DNA of 64,000 nucleotides from JAGVSV01 sp050952845 (GCA_050952845.1 JBMNLP010000001.1:2666001-2730000); one strand, 5' to 3'; positions 33,867 through 42,786 are shown, counted from the stretch's first letter. The notes: generated from the sequence alone by a model not told the origin. A program made the numbers and translations.

Positions 33867-35255
33867 TCAGCGCATTTCTTTGTAGAGATATGTGCCCGCG
33901 TCGACGCCGGCGCCGGCTGTCACAACGCGCAGGCCGCCCGCCGCCGGCTCGATGTCCGCCAGCCAGGCATAGGGCGCCTCGGGCATGCGCACCCGGGCCA
34001 GCAACTTGCCTTGTTGCCAGCCATAGGCGCCCAGGTAGGGCTGCAGGCCCTCGCCGGGCACGGGCGACAGGCATTCGCCCCGGTGCACAGCGCCGCGGCT
34101 GACGATGAAGCACAGCCGGTTTTCAAACCCGCCCACCTGATGGTGCATCATGTAGCTGCCGTCGGGGCGCAGGTCGATGCGCAGGCGCCTGCCGCCCGGC
34201 GCCATGTAGCTGCCCGTGATGTCGCGCCCCGTGCCGTCATCTGCGGGCCAGGGGTAGCCCAGGCTGCCGCACCGCTGCTTCACCGCCAACTGCACGTCGG
34301 CGGGCGCCGGCGGCATGTCCCAGGCTTTCAGCAGCGTGTCGCGCAGCAGGTCCAGCTCGGCGCCCATGTCGCTGATGCCGGCGGTGACCGCCAGCGCCAG
34401 GTCGTTCTTTTGATCCACCAGGCAGAGCTGCCCGTACATGCCGTCGCCGCGGAAGCGGTCCTCGCGGGTGCGCCAGAACTGGTAGCCATAGCCCAGGTCC
34501 CAGTCCGTCACCTCCTGGTCGGCCGTTTTGATGATGCGGGCTGTGGCCCTGTCCACCCAGCCCTCGGGCAGCAGGCGCTTGCCCTGCCAGATGCCGTCGT
34601 TTTTCAGCAGCAGCGCAAACTTCGCGATGTCCTCGCAGCTCAGGTGCAGGCCGTAGCCGCCGGCGCTGATGCCCATGGGGCAGCTGTCCCAGGCCGGCTT
34701 TTGGATGCCCAGCGGCTCGAACAGCCGCGGCATCAGGTAGTCGCGCACGGTCTGCCCCGTGGCGCGCTGCACCATGGCGGACACCAGGTAGGTGCCCAGC
34801 GTGTTGTAGTGAAACACCGTGCCCGGCTCGTGCACAACCGGATGGGACAGCACGTTGCGGCACCAGTCCGCCTTGGTCGGCTTCTTGTCGGATTCCGGCG
34901 CCAGGCCGCTGGACATGCTGAGCAGGTGGTGCAGCGTGATGTCCCCGATGCGCTCGTCGGCGCCGGGCGGCACCTTGTCGGCCAGCGCCACGGCCACCTT
35001 GTCGTCATAGCGCAGCAGGCCCTCCGCCACCGCCAGCCCCGCCGCGCAGGAGCAGAAGCTTTTGCTCAGCGAAAACAGCGTATGGGGCGTGTCGGAGGCA
35101 TAGGGCTGCCACACCAGGCGGCAGGCTACCTTGCCCTGCCGCAGCAGCATCACCGAATGAAAATCCAGTTTCAGGCGCTCGGCGCCGTCTAAAAACGCCT
35201 GGACGCCCAGCGATGAAATGCCGGCGTCCTCGGGAACCCCAGCGTATTGCAGCAT
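33867..35255 (-). CDS. Serine hydrolase of the beta-lactamase (class C/PBP4*) family
   Basis: Protein of 462 residues with no clear signal peptide. The serine hydrolase core has SLSK (nucleophile and lysine of SxxK), the Tyr-containing HYNTLGTYLVS segment, and LLSMSSGL. After about residue 330 comes a beta-rich C-terminal domain (ITGSYMAPGGRRLRIDLRPDG), as in many esterase-type relatives. Substrate unknown; such enzymes are peptidases, esterases or amidases rather than resistance enzymes. It sits between the HIT gene and citD with gaps of 16-20 bases, so it is in the operon, but its link to citrate metabolism is unclear. Confidence 0.85.
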   Translation of the reverse strand: MLQYAGVPEDAGISSLGVQAFLDGAERLKLDFHSVMLLRQGKVACRLVWQPYASDTPHTLFSLSKSFCSCAAGLAVAEGLLRYDDKVAVALADKVPPGADERIGDITLHHLLSMSSGLAPESDKKPTKADWCRNVLSHPVVHEPGTVFHYNTLGTYLVSAMVQRATGQTVRDYLMPRLFEPLGIQKPAWDSCPMGISAGGYGLHLSCEDIAKFALLLKNDGIWQGKRLLPEGWVDRATARIIKTADQEVTDWDLGYGYQFWRTREDRFRGDGMYGQLCLVDQKNDLALAVTAGISDMGAELDLLRDTLLKAWDMPPAPADVQLAVKQRCGSLGYPWPADDGTGRDITGSYMAPGGRRLRIDLRPDGSYMMHHQVGGFENRLCFIVSRGAVHRGECLSPVPGEGLQPYLGAYGWQQGKLLARVRMPEAPYAWLADIEPAAGGLRVVTAGAGVDAGTYLYKEMR

Positions 35256-35271
35256 ACCGATCCTCCTCCCG

Positions 35272-35616
35272 TCAGCCCATTTCGCCCGTCAGCTGCCGGC
35301 CGCCCAGCAGGTGAAAGTGCAGGTGCCCCACCGTTTGGCAGGCATGCGCGCCGCAGTTGGCCGCCAGGCGGTACCCGCTGCCCGCGATGCCCTCCTGTTT
35401 GGCGATGATATGCGCCGCGCGCAGGCAGGCCGCCAGCGCGGCGTCCGCCGCGCCCTCCAGCCCATCCAGCCCGCCGATATGCGCCCGGGGCACAATCAGC
35501 ACATGCACCGGCGCCTGGGGGTTGATGTCGCGGAAGGCGATGACATGGTCGTCCTCGTATACTTTGGTCGAAGGGATGTCCCCCTTCACGATGCCGCAAA
35601 ACACGCAATTGGTCAT
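35272..35616 (-). CDS. HIT (histidine triad) family nucleotide-binding protein
   Basis: Hint-type phosphoramidase of 114 residues: CVFCGIVKGDIPSTKVYEDD at the start, INPQAPVHVLIVPRAHI, and the triad GHLHFHLLGG. These enzymes hydrolyse nucleoside 5'-phosphoramidates or acyl-adenylates. ATG 35616 was chosen because the family begins there and AAGGAG lies upstream; the frame is open to 35640. It follows mtaB with a gap of about 23 bases, a common order in Clostridia. Confidence 0.9.
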   Translation of the reverse strand: MTNCVFCGIVKGDIPSTKVYEDDHVIAFRDINPQAPVHVLIVPRAHIGGLDGLEGAADAALAACLRAAHIIAKQEGIAGSGYRLAANCGAHACQTVGHLHFHLLGGRQLTGEMG

Positions 35617-35639
35617 AATATTCCCACTCCTTTCAGCCA

Positions 35640-36917
35640 TCAGCCGATGATGTCACCGGCAAAACACTCTCCGTCCAGCGCCGTCAGGCGCACCGGGCGC
35701 ACCTGGCCCGCCGCCGCGCCGTGGGCGCGCACGCGCAGGTACTCGGGCGTATAGCCTGCCCAGGCGTCCCCGGCCCGTTCCTCAAACAGCACGTCCCGCA
35801 CGCTGCCCAGCATCGCTGCCCGGTAGGCGGCAGCGGCCGCGTCGCCGGCCGCGATCAAAGCCGCCGCGCGGGCGTTCTTCACCTGCCGGGGCAATTGGCC
35901 GGGCATCGAGGCCGCCGCGGTGCCTTCCCGGGCGCTGAAGGGAAACACGTGCAGGCGGGCAAACCCAACCGACTGTACGAAGGCGAAGGTTTCCTCAAAC
36001 TCGCGCTCGGTTTCGCCGGGAAAGCCGGCGATGACATCGGTGGTCAGCGCGCAGCCGGGAAAATGGCGGCGCAGCGTATCGGCGGCTTCCCGGTATGCCG
36101 CCGCCGTGTACCGGCGGCGCATGCGCTGCAGCACCGCGTCGCTGCCCGACTGCAGCGACAGGTGAAACTGCGGGCAAAGCCCGGGGATGCCCGCCAGACG
36201 CCGGGCAAACGCCTCCGTCACGATAACCGGCTCCAGCGAGCCCAGGCGCACGCGGCCCATGCCTGCGGCAGCCACAGCCTGCGCGGCGTCCGCCAGGTCA
36301 TGGCCCGTCCCCCGGCCAAAGCTGGACAGGTGGATGCCTGTCAGCACCGCCTCGCGGTAGCCGGCCCGGGCCAGCGCGCCGGCTTCCTCCCGGATGTCGG
36401 CAAGCGGCCTGGAGCGCACCGCGCCGCGCACCGAGGGGATGATGCAGTAGGCGCAGTACCGGTCGCACCCCTCCTGGATTTTCATCACGGCGCGGGTGTG
36501 GCCCTCATGGCCCGAAACCCGCAGGTTTTCAAACGGAATGCCTGTGAGGCTGCCCACCGCCGACAGCCGGGTGCCCTCCCGCTGCGCCTGCTCTAACAGT
36601 TCGACCACCCGGGCGCGGCGCTGCGTGCCGATCACCAGCCGCGCGCCCTCCGCCAACAGCCCGCCGGCTTCCTTCTGCGCCAGGCATCCAGCCACCACGA
36701 TATCGGCATCCGGGTGCATGGCCCGCGCGCGGCGGATGGCCTGGCGGCTTTTCCGCTCGCCCTCCCCGGTTACCACGCAGGTGTTGATGACCAGCACGTC
36801 AGCCCGCTCGTGGGCAGCCAGGATCTTGTACCCCGCCTGCTCAAAACGCTCTAACATGGCCTGGCTGTCGTATTGGTTCACCTTGCACCCCAGCGTCTGG
36901 AATGCCACCGTGCGCAT
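35640..36917 (-). CDS. mtaB: tRNA t6A37 methylthiotransferase MtaB
   Basis: Radical SAM enzyme of 425 residues that converts t6A37 to ms2t6A in tRNA. The N-terminal MTTase domain has FQTLGCKVNQYDSQAM and VINTCVVT; the radical SAM cluster motif is CDRYCAYCIIP; TDVIAGFPGETEREFEET follows; the C-terminus is a TRAM-like domain. Its start abuts the rsmE stop. Confidence 0.93.
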   Translation of the reverse strand: MRTVAFQTLGCKVNQYDSQAMLERFEQAGYKILAAHERADVLVINTCVVTGEGERKSRQAIRRARAMHPDADIVVAGCLAQKEAGGLLAEGARLVIGTQRRARVVELLEQAQREGTRLSAVGSLTGIPFENLRVSGHEGHTRAVMKIQEGCDRYCAYCIIPSVRGAVRSRPLADIREEAGALARAGYREAVLTGIHLSSFGRGTGHDLADAAQAVAAAGMGRVRLGSLEPVIVTEAFARRLAGIPGLCPQFHLSLQSGSDAVLQRMRRRYTAAAYREAADTLRRHFPGCALTTDVIAGFPGETEREFEETFAFVQSVGFARLHVFPFSAREGTAAASMPGQLPRQVKNARAAALIAAGDAAAAAYRAAMLGSVRDVLFEERAGDAWAGYTPEYLRVRAHGAAAGQVRPVRLTALDGECFAGDIIG

Positions 36918-37642
36918 CAGTCGCGGTCCTGCCCGTACTCGGTGTCGCCTGTCAGGGTAAACAGCGACACGATGGCCGCCAGCCCCGCCGTTTCGGTGCG
37001 GAAGATGCGCGGCCCCAGGGTGAACGGCGTGGCGCGCATGTCGAGGATTTCGTCCCGGGAGATGCCGCCCTCAGGCCCGATGACGATGGCCACGTCCTTG
37101 ACGCCCCGGTACACCCTGCGGAGGCTGTTTTCGGTGGCTTCCTCCCAGGCGACCAGCGCCTGCTCGTGCTTCTGCAGCTCGGTTCTGATGTCGCCGGAAG
37201 CCAAAAAATCCCTGATTTCGGGCACGATGGTGCGGCCGGACTGCATCGCGGCCTCCCGGGCCACCTTTTGCCAGCGCGTGCGCCGCGCCTGCCTGGCCGC
37301 CTCATCCGGGCGCGCCACGCTGCGCGCCATGATGCAGGGCGCCACGGCATACACGCCGGCTTCGGTGCAGCGGCGGACGATGTCGTCCATGCGCTCGCCC
37401 TTGGGCAAGCCCTGGTACAGCGTCACCCGCACGCCGGGCTCGGTGCCGGGCAGCGGCACCGTTGTCCGCGCGAATACCTCGCCGCCCCGCGCCTCCAGCA
37501 CGGCGGCATAGCGCTGTCCGTCCACCACCAGCACGATGGTGTCGCCGGTTTTCAGGCGCAGCGATTTCAGCGCGTGCCGTGCGTCCTCGTCGCTCAGCCG
37601 CGCCAGGTCGCCCACGATCCGGTTGCTGTAAAAGCAGTTCAT
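36917..37642 (-). CDS. rsmE: 16S rRNA (uracil-1498-N3)-methyltransferase
   Basis: SPOUT-class methyltransferase of 241 residues. It starts MNCFYSNRIVGDLARLSDED (PUA-like part) and ends with the knot region VIGPEGGISRDEILDM and LGPRIFRTETAGLAAI. ATG 37642 overlaps the prmA TGA and is preceded by GGGAGG; a longer frame to 37684 lies within prmA. Part of prmA-rsmE-mtaB-HIT. Confidence 0.93.
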   Translation of the reverse strand: MNCFYSNRIVGDLARLSDEDARHALKSLRLKTGDTIVLVVDGQRYAAVLEARGGEVFARTTVPLPGTEPGVRVTLYQGLPKGERMDDIVRRCTEAGVYAVAPCIMARSVARPDEAARQARRTRWQKVAREAAMQSGRTIVPEIRDFLASGDIRTELQKHEQALVAWEEATENSLRRVYRGVKDVAIVIGPEGGISRDEILDMRATPFTLGPRIFRTETAGLAAIVSLFTLTGDTEYGQDRD

Positions 37643-38580
37643 GCGTTGCCTCCCTCGTCCAGGCGGGCGGCAAAGGCCACCCATTCGCCGCGGCGCGCCA
37701 CGTCGATCACCCGGTAACCGGCCTGCGCCAGCGCGGCCGCCACCTCGTCCTCCCTGTCCCGGATGATGCCGGAGGACAGGAACACCGCCCCCGGGCGCAG
37801 GTGCCGCTTCAGCGGCTCCGCCAGCTGGATGATGACGCCGGCCAGTATGTTCGCGCAGGCAAAGTCAAACCGTTCGCCGATCCCGGCCAGCAAATCGCCA
37901 CGGCGCACCGACACCCGATCGGCCAGGCCGTTGATGCGCACGTTGTCGCCGGCCACCTGCACCGCCACCGGGTCGATGTCGATCGCCAGCACGCGGGCAG
38001 CGCCCAGGCGCGCGGCGGCAATGGCTAAAATGCCGCTGCCCGTGCCCACGTCCAGCACGTCGCCCTGCGGCCTATGGGCTTCCATCAATTCCATGCACAG
38101 CGCCGTCGATTCGTGCGCGCCGGTGCCAAAGGCCATGCCCGGGTCCAGCTCGATGACCAGGTCATCCGGGGACGCCGCCCAGCTTTCCCAGCTGGGCTTG
38201 ACCACCAGCCGGCTGCCCAGGCGGAAGGGCTTGTAAAACCGCTTCCAGCTTTCAGCCCAGTCCTCCTCGCGGACGGTGCTGCCGGTCAGCGACAGCGCGC
38301 CCAGGTCCGCCCCGGGCCGGCGCCGCAGCCCCGCCACGGCAGCCCGCGCCGCCAGCGCTTCCTCCGGCGACGAAAACCACGCCTTGACGATGACATCCTC
38401 GGGCATGGACGCCTTCAGCGCCGGATCGACCAATACCCAGGAGCCGGCCTGCTGCTGCGGATCGGGCACATCGGCCCGGTCGATGATCTGCGTGCCCCTG
38501 GCCCCCGCCTCCATCAGCGCCCCGCTGACCAGATCGGCGCCTATAGCCGTGGTGGACACGCTGATTTCAACCCAGTCCAT
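37639..38580 (-). CDS. prmA: Ribosomal protein L11 methyltransferase
   Basis: SAM-dependent methyltransferase of 313 residues that trimethylates L11. Key segments: MDWVEISVSTTAIGADLVSG at the start, FGTGAHESTALCMELME, the SAM-binding VLDVGTGSGILAIAAARLGA and the active-site region CANILAGVI. ATG 38580 has AGGAGG 6 bases upstream. First gene of the long operon running to citF. Confidence 0.95.
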   Translation of the reverse strand: MDWVEISVSTTAIGADLVSGALMEAGARGTQIIDRADVPDPQQQAGSWVLVDPALKASMPEDVIVKAWFSSPEEALAARAAVAGLRRRPGADLGALSLTGSTVREEDWAESWKRFYKPFRLGSRLVVKPSWESWAASPDDLVIELDPGMAFGTGAHESTALCMELMEAHRPQGDVLDVGTGSGILAIAAARLGAARVLAIDIDPVAVQVAGDNVRINGLADRVSVRRGDLLAGIGERFDFACANILAGVIIQLAEPLKRHLRPGAVFLSSGIIRDREDEVAAALAQAGYRVIDVARRGEWVAFAARLDEGGNA

Positions 38581-38610
38581 GCGATCCTCCTGCGGTTTCG
38601 TACTGCCCCG

Positions 38611-38639
38611 ATTATAGCGCAAAAGCCGGTGCTGTACAA
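38611..38639 (-). promoter_or_regulatory. Promoter of the prmA operon
   Basis: Minus strand TTGTAC (38639-38634), 17 bases, TATAAT (38616-38611). It ends about 30 bases upstream of the prmA start. Confidence 0.7.
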
Positions 38640-38644
38640 ACGAA

Positions 38645-38872
38645 TATATCAGGGCAATCGCTTACGGAACAGAGCCGCCGCATTCTGTACGGATTGACCG
38701 CACGGACAACACCGTGCCAGTAACCGATCCCGCCGTTACAGAGCCAACAAGCGGCGTAGCCGAGGACGAGGGTGACAGAAGCAGTATTAATGCAACGGAC
38801 TAAGCCCCATACCCTTGCTGATAGCAAGGGCGCACTTATATACCACATGAATGTGGTATGTGCGGTCCGGTT
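38645..38872 (-). other. Possible degenerate group II intron-like RNA remnant
   Basis: This 230-bp gap holds no gene but is rich in RNA-like hairpins. CCCTTGCT/AGCAAGGG lies at 38812-38830, and ATACCACA-TGAA-TGTGGTAT at 38839-38858 is framed by GCGCAC and GTGCGG and followed by TCCGGTTCATC. A short hairpin with a four-base loop followed by a GGTTC-type end resembles domain V and the end of a group II intron. There is no reverse transcriptase. The strand of the supposed RNA may be plus. This is a tentative reading. Confidence 0.3.
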
Positions 38873-39153
38873 CATCTCCTGAATAATTCTGAATGTGTAC
38901 CAAGACGGTAGAGCATGAGAACAAGCACATCGTTCTGGATTTCATATACCAACAGCCAGTCCGCTTCGATATGACATTCTCTTATTCCCTTATAATTGCC
39001 GGACAAGTCATGGTCGCGATATTTTGCATCCAGTGTCCCGCCATCCGCAAGAATATTTACAATATCAAATAACCTATCCAGATCCCTGTTCTGCTTCTTT
39101 GCCAGCTTCAGGTCTTTCTTAAACTGATTTGTGAATTTGACCTCGTACTTCAT
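38872..39153 (-). CDS. yafQ: YafQ-family mRNA interferase toxin
   Basis: RelE/YafQ-type ribosome-dependent endoribonuclease of 93 residues. The family signature is nearly complete: FKKDLKLAKKQNRDL, KYRDHDLSGNYKGIRECHIEADWLLVYEI and a C-terminal RLGTHSELF. The catalytic His/Asp residues expected in HDLSGNYKG, ECHIE and THSELF are present. The start overlaps the stop of the antitoxin gene by 4 bases. Confidence 0.92.
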   Translation of the reverse strand: MKYEVKFTNQFKKDLKLAKKQNRDLDRLFDIVNILADGGTLDAKYRDHDLSGNYKGIRECHIEADWLLVYEIQNDVLVLMLYRLGTHSELFRR

Positions 39154-39422
39154 GCTTCCAGCGCTGCCCTGAGATCATCCATATTGGTATAGCCCTTTAC
39201 ACTGCGGTCAGAAGCGATGCGTCTGCCTTCCTCAATGGCAGATGCCGTTACCTCATTTGGTGTGTCCAGCTTCAGAGGGAAAGGGATTCCGTTTTCACGG
39301 ATTGTTGTTCTGAGAAACATGTTGATGGCAGTGGTCATATTCAGCCCCAGTTCGGAAAAAATCTTATCTGCCTGTTCCTTAACGTCCTTATCTGTTCGGA
39401 TATTCAAATTCGTTGTAGCCAT
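39150..39422 (-). CDS. dinJ: DinJ/RelB-family antitoxin
   Basis: Ribbon-helix-helix antitoxin of 90 residues: MATTNLNIRTDKDVKEQADK forms the DNA-binding strand and helix, LGLNMTTAINMFLR the second helix, and the C-terminal tail binds the toxin. ATG 39422 lies behind GGAGG; the frame is open to 39452. It very likely represses its own promoter at 39448-39476 together with YafQ. Confidence 0.9.
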   Translation of the reverse strand: MATTNLNIRTDKDVKEQADKIFSELGLNMTTAINMFLRTTIRENGIPFPLKLDTPNEVTASAIEEGRRIASDRSVKGYTNMDDLRAALEA

Positions 39423-39447
39423 TACATACACCTCCGTTTCTGATGAC

Positions 39448-39476
39448 AGCATACAAGGTTATTCGTTTAATGTCAA
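39448..39476 (-). promoter_or_regulatory. Promoter of dinJ-yafQ
   Basis: Minus strand TTGACA (39476-39471), 17 bases, TATGCT (39453-39448). It is near consensus, consistent with a strong autoregulated toxin-antitoxin promoter. Confidence 0.75.
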
Positions 39477-39670
39477 TACATGGTCATTACATTAGATGGA
39501 CATAGGCTCTTTGCTACAGCCCAATCAACAGAATGATGTCATTGGTACAACCCCTATAAATAGCATATATGCTAAACCCATTTCGCACCGGGTTGTCCCG
39601 CCTTGTATGCTGCCGGGAATAACCCCGCCTTCCCCATGTGTCCTATGCTCGATTTGTTACAATTGAGGGG

Positions 39671-39700
39671 TTGACAAACACATAAGACAGGTTGTAGTAT
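39671..39700 (+). promoter_or_regulatory. Promoter of blaI-M56
   Basis: TTGACA (39671-39676), 18 bases, TAGTAT (39695-39700), about 40 bases upstream of the TTG start. Confidence 0.7.
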
Positions 39701-39722
39701 GAATTCAAGACGGCCTGTCTTA
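39683..39722 (+). promoter_or_regulatory. Candidate BlaI operator overlapping the promoter
   Basis: A perfect inverted repeat, TAAGACAGG (39683-39691) and CCTGTCTTA (39714-39722), brackets the -10 box and start site. BlaI/MecI repressors bind dyads over their own promoters, and this is the only dyad here. Confidence 0.6.
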
Positions 39723-39740
39723 CAGATTGGAGGGATTGCA

Positions 39741-40133
39741 TTGACTTGCCAACGGCTGCCGGACACCGAATTTGACATCATGAACCTGATATGGGACAGC
39801 GAGCCGCCCGTCACCACCAGCATGGTGATGGATACCCTGGGCCGGGCGCGCGGCTGGAAGCCGCAAACCGTGGTCACGCTGTTTGGCCGGCTGGTGAGCC
39901 GGGGCTTCCTTGCCGTTAAAAAGGGCAGGGGGCGCAGCCACCAATACCGGCCGCTGATATCCAGGCAGGATTATTTACAGATGGAAACCAACGCCTTTTT
40001 CGACCGGTACCACGGCCGGTCCCTGGGCAGCCTGATCGCCTCGCTGAACGACGGCGAGCTGACCCGGGACGACATCGAGGAGCTGCAGAGCCTGATCCGC
40101 CAGGCGAAGGAAGGAGGCGAACGCCATGGCTGA
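39741..40133 (+). CDS. BlaI/MecI/CopY-family transcriptional repressor
   Basis: Winged-helix repressor of 130 residues: LPDTEFDIMNLIWDSEPPVTTSMVMDTL and GWKPQTVVTLFGRLVSRGFLAVKKGRGRSHQYRPLI make up the DNA-binding domain, followed by a dimerisation helix bundle. In this family a membrane metalloprotease inactivates the repressor after a signal. TTG 39741 lies 6 bases after GGAGGG (39729-39734); an ATG at 39699 sits in the promoter -10 region and cannot be used. The stop overlaps the M56 gene by 8 bases. Confidence 0.88.
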   Translation: MTCQRLPDTEFDIMNLIWDSEPPVTTSMVMDTLGRARGWKPQTVVTLFGRLVSRGFLAVKKGRGRSHQYRPLISRQDYLQMETNAFFDRYHGRSLGSLIASLNDGELTRDDIEELQSLIRQAKEGGERHG

Positions 40134-42786
40134 GCGGTTTCTGCTGGCGCTAATCCCGGCCTGCCTGGCTGCGCTGGCGTTTCTGCTGGCGCTGCCGCTG
40201 CTGCGCAGGGTATGCAGCGCGCGCAGCCTGTACCTGGCCAGCCTGGTGCTGTTGGTGGGCCTGCTGATTCCCATCCGCCCGCAGGTGATCCCCGTCCGCT
40301 TGCCGGCGGGCCAGCGCACGGCATTCGCCACTGCTGCGCCGCCGGCAATGCATGCCGAACAAAGCGCCGCACAGCGTGCGCTGCCTGCGGCAACGCCCCA
40401 AAGCGCGCCTGCCGCCTCAGCGCCCGCCCCGGCACAGCCGCCCCGCATCACAGCGCGGCAGGGGCTGTTCATGGCCTGGGCGGTGGGCGCTATCGCCACA
40501 GCCGCCCTGCAGCTGCTGCGCCACCGCCGCTTTCGGCAGGTGGTGCGCAGGTGGCAGCGGCCGGTTGCTGACCCCCTTGTTCTCCGCCAGTTCGAGGACA
40601 CCAGGCGCTGCATGGGCATCCGGCGGGACATTGCGCTGGCACAGTGCGCCGCGGTGCGCAGCCCCATGCTGACCGGGCTGTTCCGCCCCGTGATCCTCCT
40701 GCCCGACGACCGGCTCAGCCCTGCCGAACTGCGCTTCGTGTTCCGGCACGAATTGACGCATTGGCAGCGGCACGACCTGTGGGCCAAAGCCCTGCAAGCC
40801 GCCGCCCTGTGCCTGCACTGGTGGAACCCCATGGCGCACCTGCTGAGCCGCGCGGCCCAGGAACTGTGCGAAGCCGCCTGCGACGAAGCCGTGCTGCAGG
40901 GCGAAGCCTTCAGCACAAGGCAATTTTACTCCGAAACCATCCTCTCGGTGATCCGCCCGGGCAAGCAGGCGGCATCGCCCGTTACCACAGCATTTTATGG
41001 AGGCAAGAAAGGCATGAAAAAGAGAATCGAAAGCATATTAGACCCGCGCGTCAAGCGCTTCGGCGCCGCGCTGACAGCGCTGGCGCTGCTGGTTACAGCC
41101 CTGGGCGGCCTGGCAGCGCCGGACGCCCCGGCATCCGCCTACAGCAACACCGCTTACCTGTTTTCCCCTTCCGGCACCGTCAACCTGTGCATGATCCCTA
41201 CCGACTATGACTATCCCCAGAGCGTCTACTTCAACGGCACGCAGGTGGACGTGATGGAGGTCATCGACAAGGAGAGCCAGTACGGCACCGATACCTGGGC
41301 CAAGGTGGCCGTGCGTGTCAACGACAGCGAAACCGTGATATCGGGCTATACACCCGCGATCTACCTGCGCGCCAGGGAGGATTTGAAGGAGATACCGCCC
41401 CAGCCCCTGGCCGACCTGGCGGGGGAAGGCGACGTGACCATCTGGCGGGACAACGGGCTGACAGAAAAAACGCTGGGCACGCTGCCCGGCGGCACCCGGG
41501 TCAGGGTGCTGGGCTTTACCAAAACCCACTACCATGTGCTGGCGGAGGGACGGCACGGCTTTGTCCTCAAGGAGCAGCTGCTGGGCACCAAGGGCAACAA
41601 ACGCTGGCTGAGAAGCGCCGAGCCCAACCACTACACCAACGTCGGCCCCGGCTATGAGGACAGATACCGGGCCCTGACCGAGGAATACCAGGCCCTGACC
41701 GATAAGCGCGGCGACATCAACAGCTGGACGCTGGCGCAGCGGGCTGCCTGGACACAGCGGGAAATCGACGAGGGCTTCCTGGACGACGACCCTATGACGT
41801 GGATCAATCTGATGCCGGCAGCGGGCGATGTGCAGGAAGCAGAGGCGCGGGCCATCGCCGACAAGGCGCTGGCGGACAGGGACGTGCCGCTGGACAGCTT
41901 TGGCCAGGTGTTCACCTTCTATTACGCCACGGTAGCCCAGCCTGACGCGCCCACATGGCAGTTCAGCTACCAGGGGCTGTCGGGGCAGCACACCTATATC
42001 GTTTTCCTGGACAAGGCGGGCAGCGTCACCGAAGTCCGCAAAGCCGATATCACGCCCGAAGGATCCGGTTACTGTGATAAAATATCCTGGTATATGTACG
42101 AGAGCGCCCCGGCTCAGCCGCAGGAGGGGGACATCGCCAGGGAACAAGCCATCGACAGCGCATGGCAGGCCTTTGAGGCGGCCTACGCCCCCGCCAACGG
42201 CAACAGGGACAGCTACAAGGCTGCCACCACCCTGCGCAGCCTGGACAGCACGCGCTTCTGGGTGGTGCTGCTGTACGACGCCAAAAAAGACGACAGCGCC
42301 ATGGACATCGACACCTATACCGACCTGGTATACCCCGGCTTTTACGTCGCCGTCGGCGCTGCCGGGGGCGAGGCGCTAGCCCATACCGACATCGACTGGT
42401 ATAAGGAAGCCGTTTTTGACGACGAGCGGATAGCGCAGCTACAGGCGCTGGAGAAGGAGCGCGGCCCCTTCTTCACCTGGACGCTGGAGCAGAAAGCCGA
42501 GCTATACCCCGAGTACAACACGCTGCCCGGCGAAGGGCACCTCACCCGGGAGGAAGCGCTGGCCATCGCCGTCAAAAACATGGCGGAGCAGCACGGCATC
42601 GAGGACATCGCCGCCGCTGGCCTGACGCCCTACTTCTTCTTCCTCCCCGACCCGCCGCGCTGGCAGATCCATATGCTGACCGAAGCGGCGCTGACAGACA
42701 GCAACCTGTCCGGCTACTACATCGAGCTGGACGCCACCACCGGCGAGATTCTGTTCTCCTACAGCCCGGACGAAACCAACGGGTGA
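40126..42786 (+). CDS. M56-family membrane metallopeptidase (BlaR1/MecR1-like) with novel external domain
   Basis: Sensor protease of 886 residues. Three N-terminal membrane helices precede the zinc site HELTH (residues 208-212), with the third-ligand region EAACDEAVLQGE near 250. After a fourth helix (LTALALLVTALGGLAAP) comes an external part of about 560 residues. It has no penicillin-binding domain but does have SH3-like segments (GDVTIWRDNGLTEKTLGTLPGG) and PepSY-like repeats (REEALAIAVKNMAEQHGI). It therefore probably senses something other than beta-lactam by direct acylation. Coupled to the BlaI gene by overlap. Confidence 0.85.
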   Translation: MAERFLLALIPACLAALAFLLALPLLRRVCSARSLYLASLVLLVGLLIPIRPQVIPVRLPAGQRTAFATAAPPAMHAEQSAAQRALPAATPQSAPAASAPAPAQPPRITARQGLFMAWAVGAIATAALQLLRHRRFRQVVRRWQRPVADPLVLRQFEDTRRCMGIRRDIALAQCAAVRSPMLTGLFRPVILLPDDRLSPAELRFVFRHELTHWQRHDLWAKALQAAALCLHWWNPMAHLLSRAAQELCEAACDEAVLQGEAFSTRQFYSETILSVIRPGKQAASPVTTAFYGGKKGMKKRIESILDPRVKRFGAALTALALLVTALGGLAAPDAPASAYSNTAYLFSPSGTVNLCMIPTDYDYPQSVYFNGTQVDVMEVIDKESQYGTDTWAKVAVRVNDSETVISGYTPAIYLRAREDLKEIPPQPLADLAGEGDVTIWRDNGLTEKTLGTLPGGTRVRVLGFTKTHYHVLAEGRHGFVLKEQLLGTKGNKRWLRSAEPNHYTNVGPGYEDRYRALTEEYQALTDKRGDINSWTLAQRAAWTQREIDEGFLDDDPMTWINLMPAAGDVQEAEARAIADKALADRDVPLDSFGQVFTFYYATVAQPDAPTWQFSYQGLSGQHTYIVFLDKAGSVTEVRKADITPEGSGYCDKISWYMYESAPAQPQEGDIAREQAIDSAWQAFEAAYAPANGNRDSYKAATTLRSLDSTRFWVVLLYDAKKDDSAMDIDTYTDLVYPGFYVAVGAAGGEALAHTDIDWYKEAVFDDERIAQLQALEKERGPFFTWTLEQKAELYPEYNTLPGEGHLTREEALAIAVKNMAEQHGIEDIAAAGLTPYFFFLPDPPRWQIHMLTEAALTDSNLSGYYIELDATTGEILFSYSPDETNG

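Noticed and set aside
33867..35255. Beta-lactam resistance gene
   Set aside because: The protein has the serine hydrolase core with a large extra C-terminal domain and no signal peptide, fitting esterase or peptidase relatives better.
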